DNA of 6,292 bases from assembly GCA_041674265.1 (NCBI GenBank), contig JBAYWC010000136.1:1-6292 (forward strand). The letters are read 5' to 3'. The translations under genes were made by a program, and so were the position numbers. The notes under the pieces were generated by a model, which saw nothing but the letters and a program-made list of their open reading frames with translations, had not been told where the DNA came from and did not search any database. Shown here in pieces: positions 6,137 through 6,292 of the stretch; position 1 is the first letter of the stretch; every line of letters starts with the position of its first letter. This DNA comes from QYQL01 sp041674265 (GTDB lineage: Bacteria > Verrucomicrobiota > Verrucomicrobiia > Chthoniobacterales > Terrimicrobiaceae).

Positions 6137-6191
6137 GAGCGCGGGCATCCTGCCCGCCACCGTTACCAACGCGGGCGGGACGCCCGCGCTC
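6137..6191. repeat. Inverted pair of 21-base REP-like palindromes
   Basis: Two copies of a 21-base unit lie in opposite orientation at 6137-6157 and 6171-6191, separated by 13 bases. Each is itself a hairpin: GCGGGCA-TCC-TGCCCGC (6141-6157) and GCGGGCG-GGA-CGCCCGC (6171-6187), seven perfect pairs with three-base loops. Aligned head to head, the copies differ only at unit positions 11 and 15, which pair with each other in the hairpin (A-T in one, G-C in the other). This layout resembles REP/BIME elements. Copy number in the genome cannot be seen here. Confidence 0.75.
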
Positions 6192-6248
6192 GTGCGCTGC
6201 GAAGCTGCGCACTCCTCCGGGGTGGAAGACCCCGGCCACCGGCCACCG
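6192..6248. repeat. Two more hairpins and a 7-base tandem repeat
   Basis: GTGCGCTGC (6192-6200) pairs with GCTGCGCAC (6204-6212) with one T-T mismatch and a GAA loop. CCGGGGT (6217-6223) pairs perfectly with ACCCCGG (6229-6235) around GGAAG. Then CCGGCCA is repeated, as CCGGCCACCGGCCACCG (6232-6248). They continue the palindrome cluster that begins at 6137 and are probably part of the same interspersed element. No T-runs are present, so these are not intrinsic terminators. Confidence 0.6.
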
Positions 6249-6292
6249 TTGGGCTGGTGAGAACTTGAAGTAACTGCGTCGCCGCGAGGCGG
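6249..6292. other. Unassigned right edge
   Basis: The last bases carry a small hairpin CGCC-GCGA-GGCG (6280-6291) with a GNRA-type loop and no recognisable gene. The repeat cluster may continue past the edge. Confidence 0.3.

Noticed and set aside
6137..6191. A CRISPR array
   Set aside because: Only two copies exist, in opposite orientation and 13 bases apart; CRISPR repeats are direct with longer, unique spacers.
6032..6268. Small plus-strand ORF of 78 codons
   Set aside because: It crosses four palindromes and a tandem repeat, has no ribosome binding site in context, and its translation is Arg/Pro-rich and repeat-driven.

Overview
The window looks like a chromosomal segment of a GC-rich, Gram-negative-type bacterium, most likely Verrucomicrobiota or a close relative in the PVC group. 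This is an inference. It rests on an RNA polymerase alpha subunit starting MPVRLGRFEMPK, a remembered habit of that group, on the divergent membrane pyrophosphatase, and on a stand-alone protein of tandem helicase-associated repeats. No rRNA or tRNA is present to confirm it.

Layout, left to right. Bases 1-220 are the right end of an insertion sequence (ISAs1-like by impression), with the last 65 codons of its transposase. Bases 221-375 are a leader with a multi-branched inverted-repeat structure. It precedes rpoA (376-1386) and rplQ (1396-1863), a tight two-gene operon with a 9-base gap and a ribosome binding site overlapping the rpoA stop. The operon ends at a strong intrinsic terminator (1970-1998). 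On the opposite strand, 2083-3321 holds a gene for six tandem helicase-associated (HA) repeats, broken by two opposite single-base frameshifts. Further right on the minus strand is hppA (3399-5864), a proton-pumping membrane pyrophosphatase with its own terminator (3339-3370) and promoter (5989-6016). Bases 6100-6292 are a non-coding cluster of palindromic repeats.

The rpoA-rplQ pair is housekeeping. The usual upstream neighbour rpsD is not visible, because an IS end lies 155 bases before rpoA. hppA is an independent energy-conservation gene that couples PPi hydrolysis to ion export.

The least expected signals are: (1) the structured leader between the IS and rpoA; (2) a 39-codon proline-rich ORF that may start at the first base of the hppA transcript and whose stop overlaps the hppA start (ATGA), with no Shine-Dalgarno for hppA itself; (3) pyrophosphatase sequence features matching a divergent, potassium-independent subfamily; (4) the HA-repeat gene with a possible slippery C7 tract; and (5) two inverted copies of a 21-base repeat whose only two differences are compensatory.
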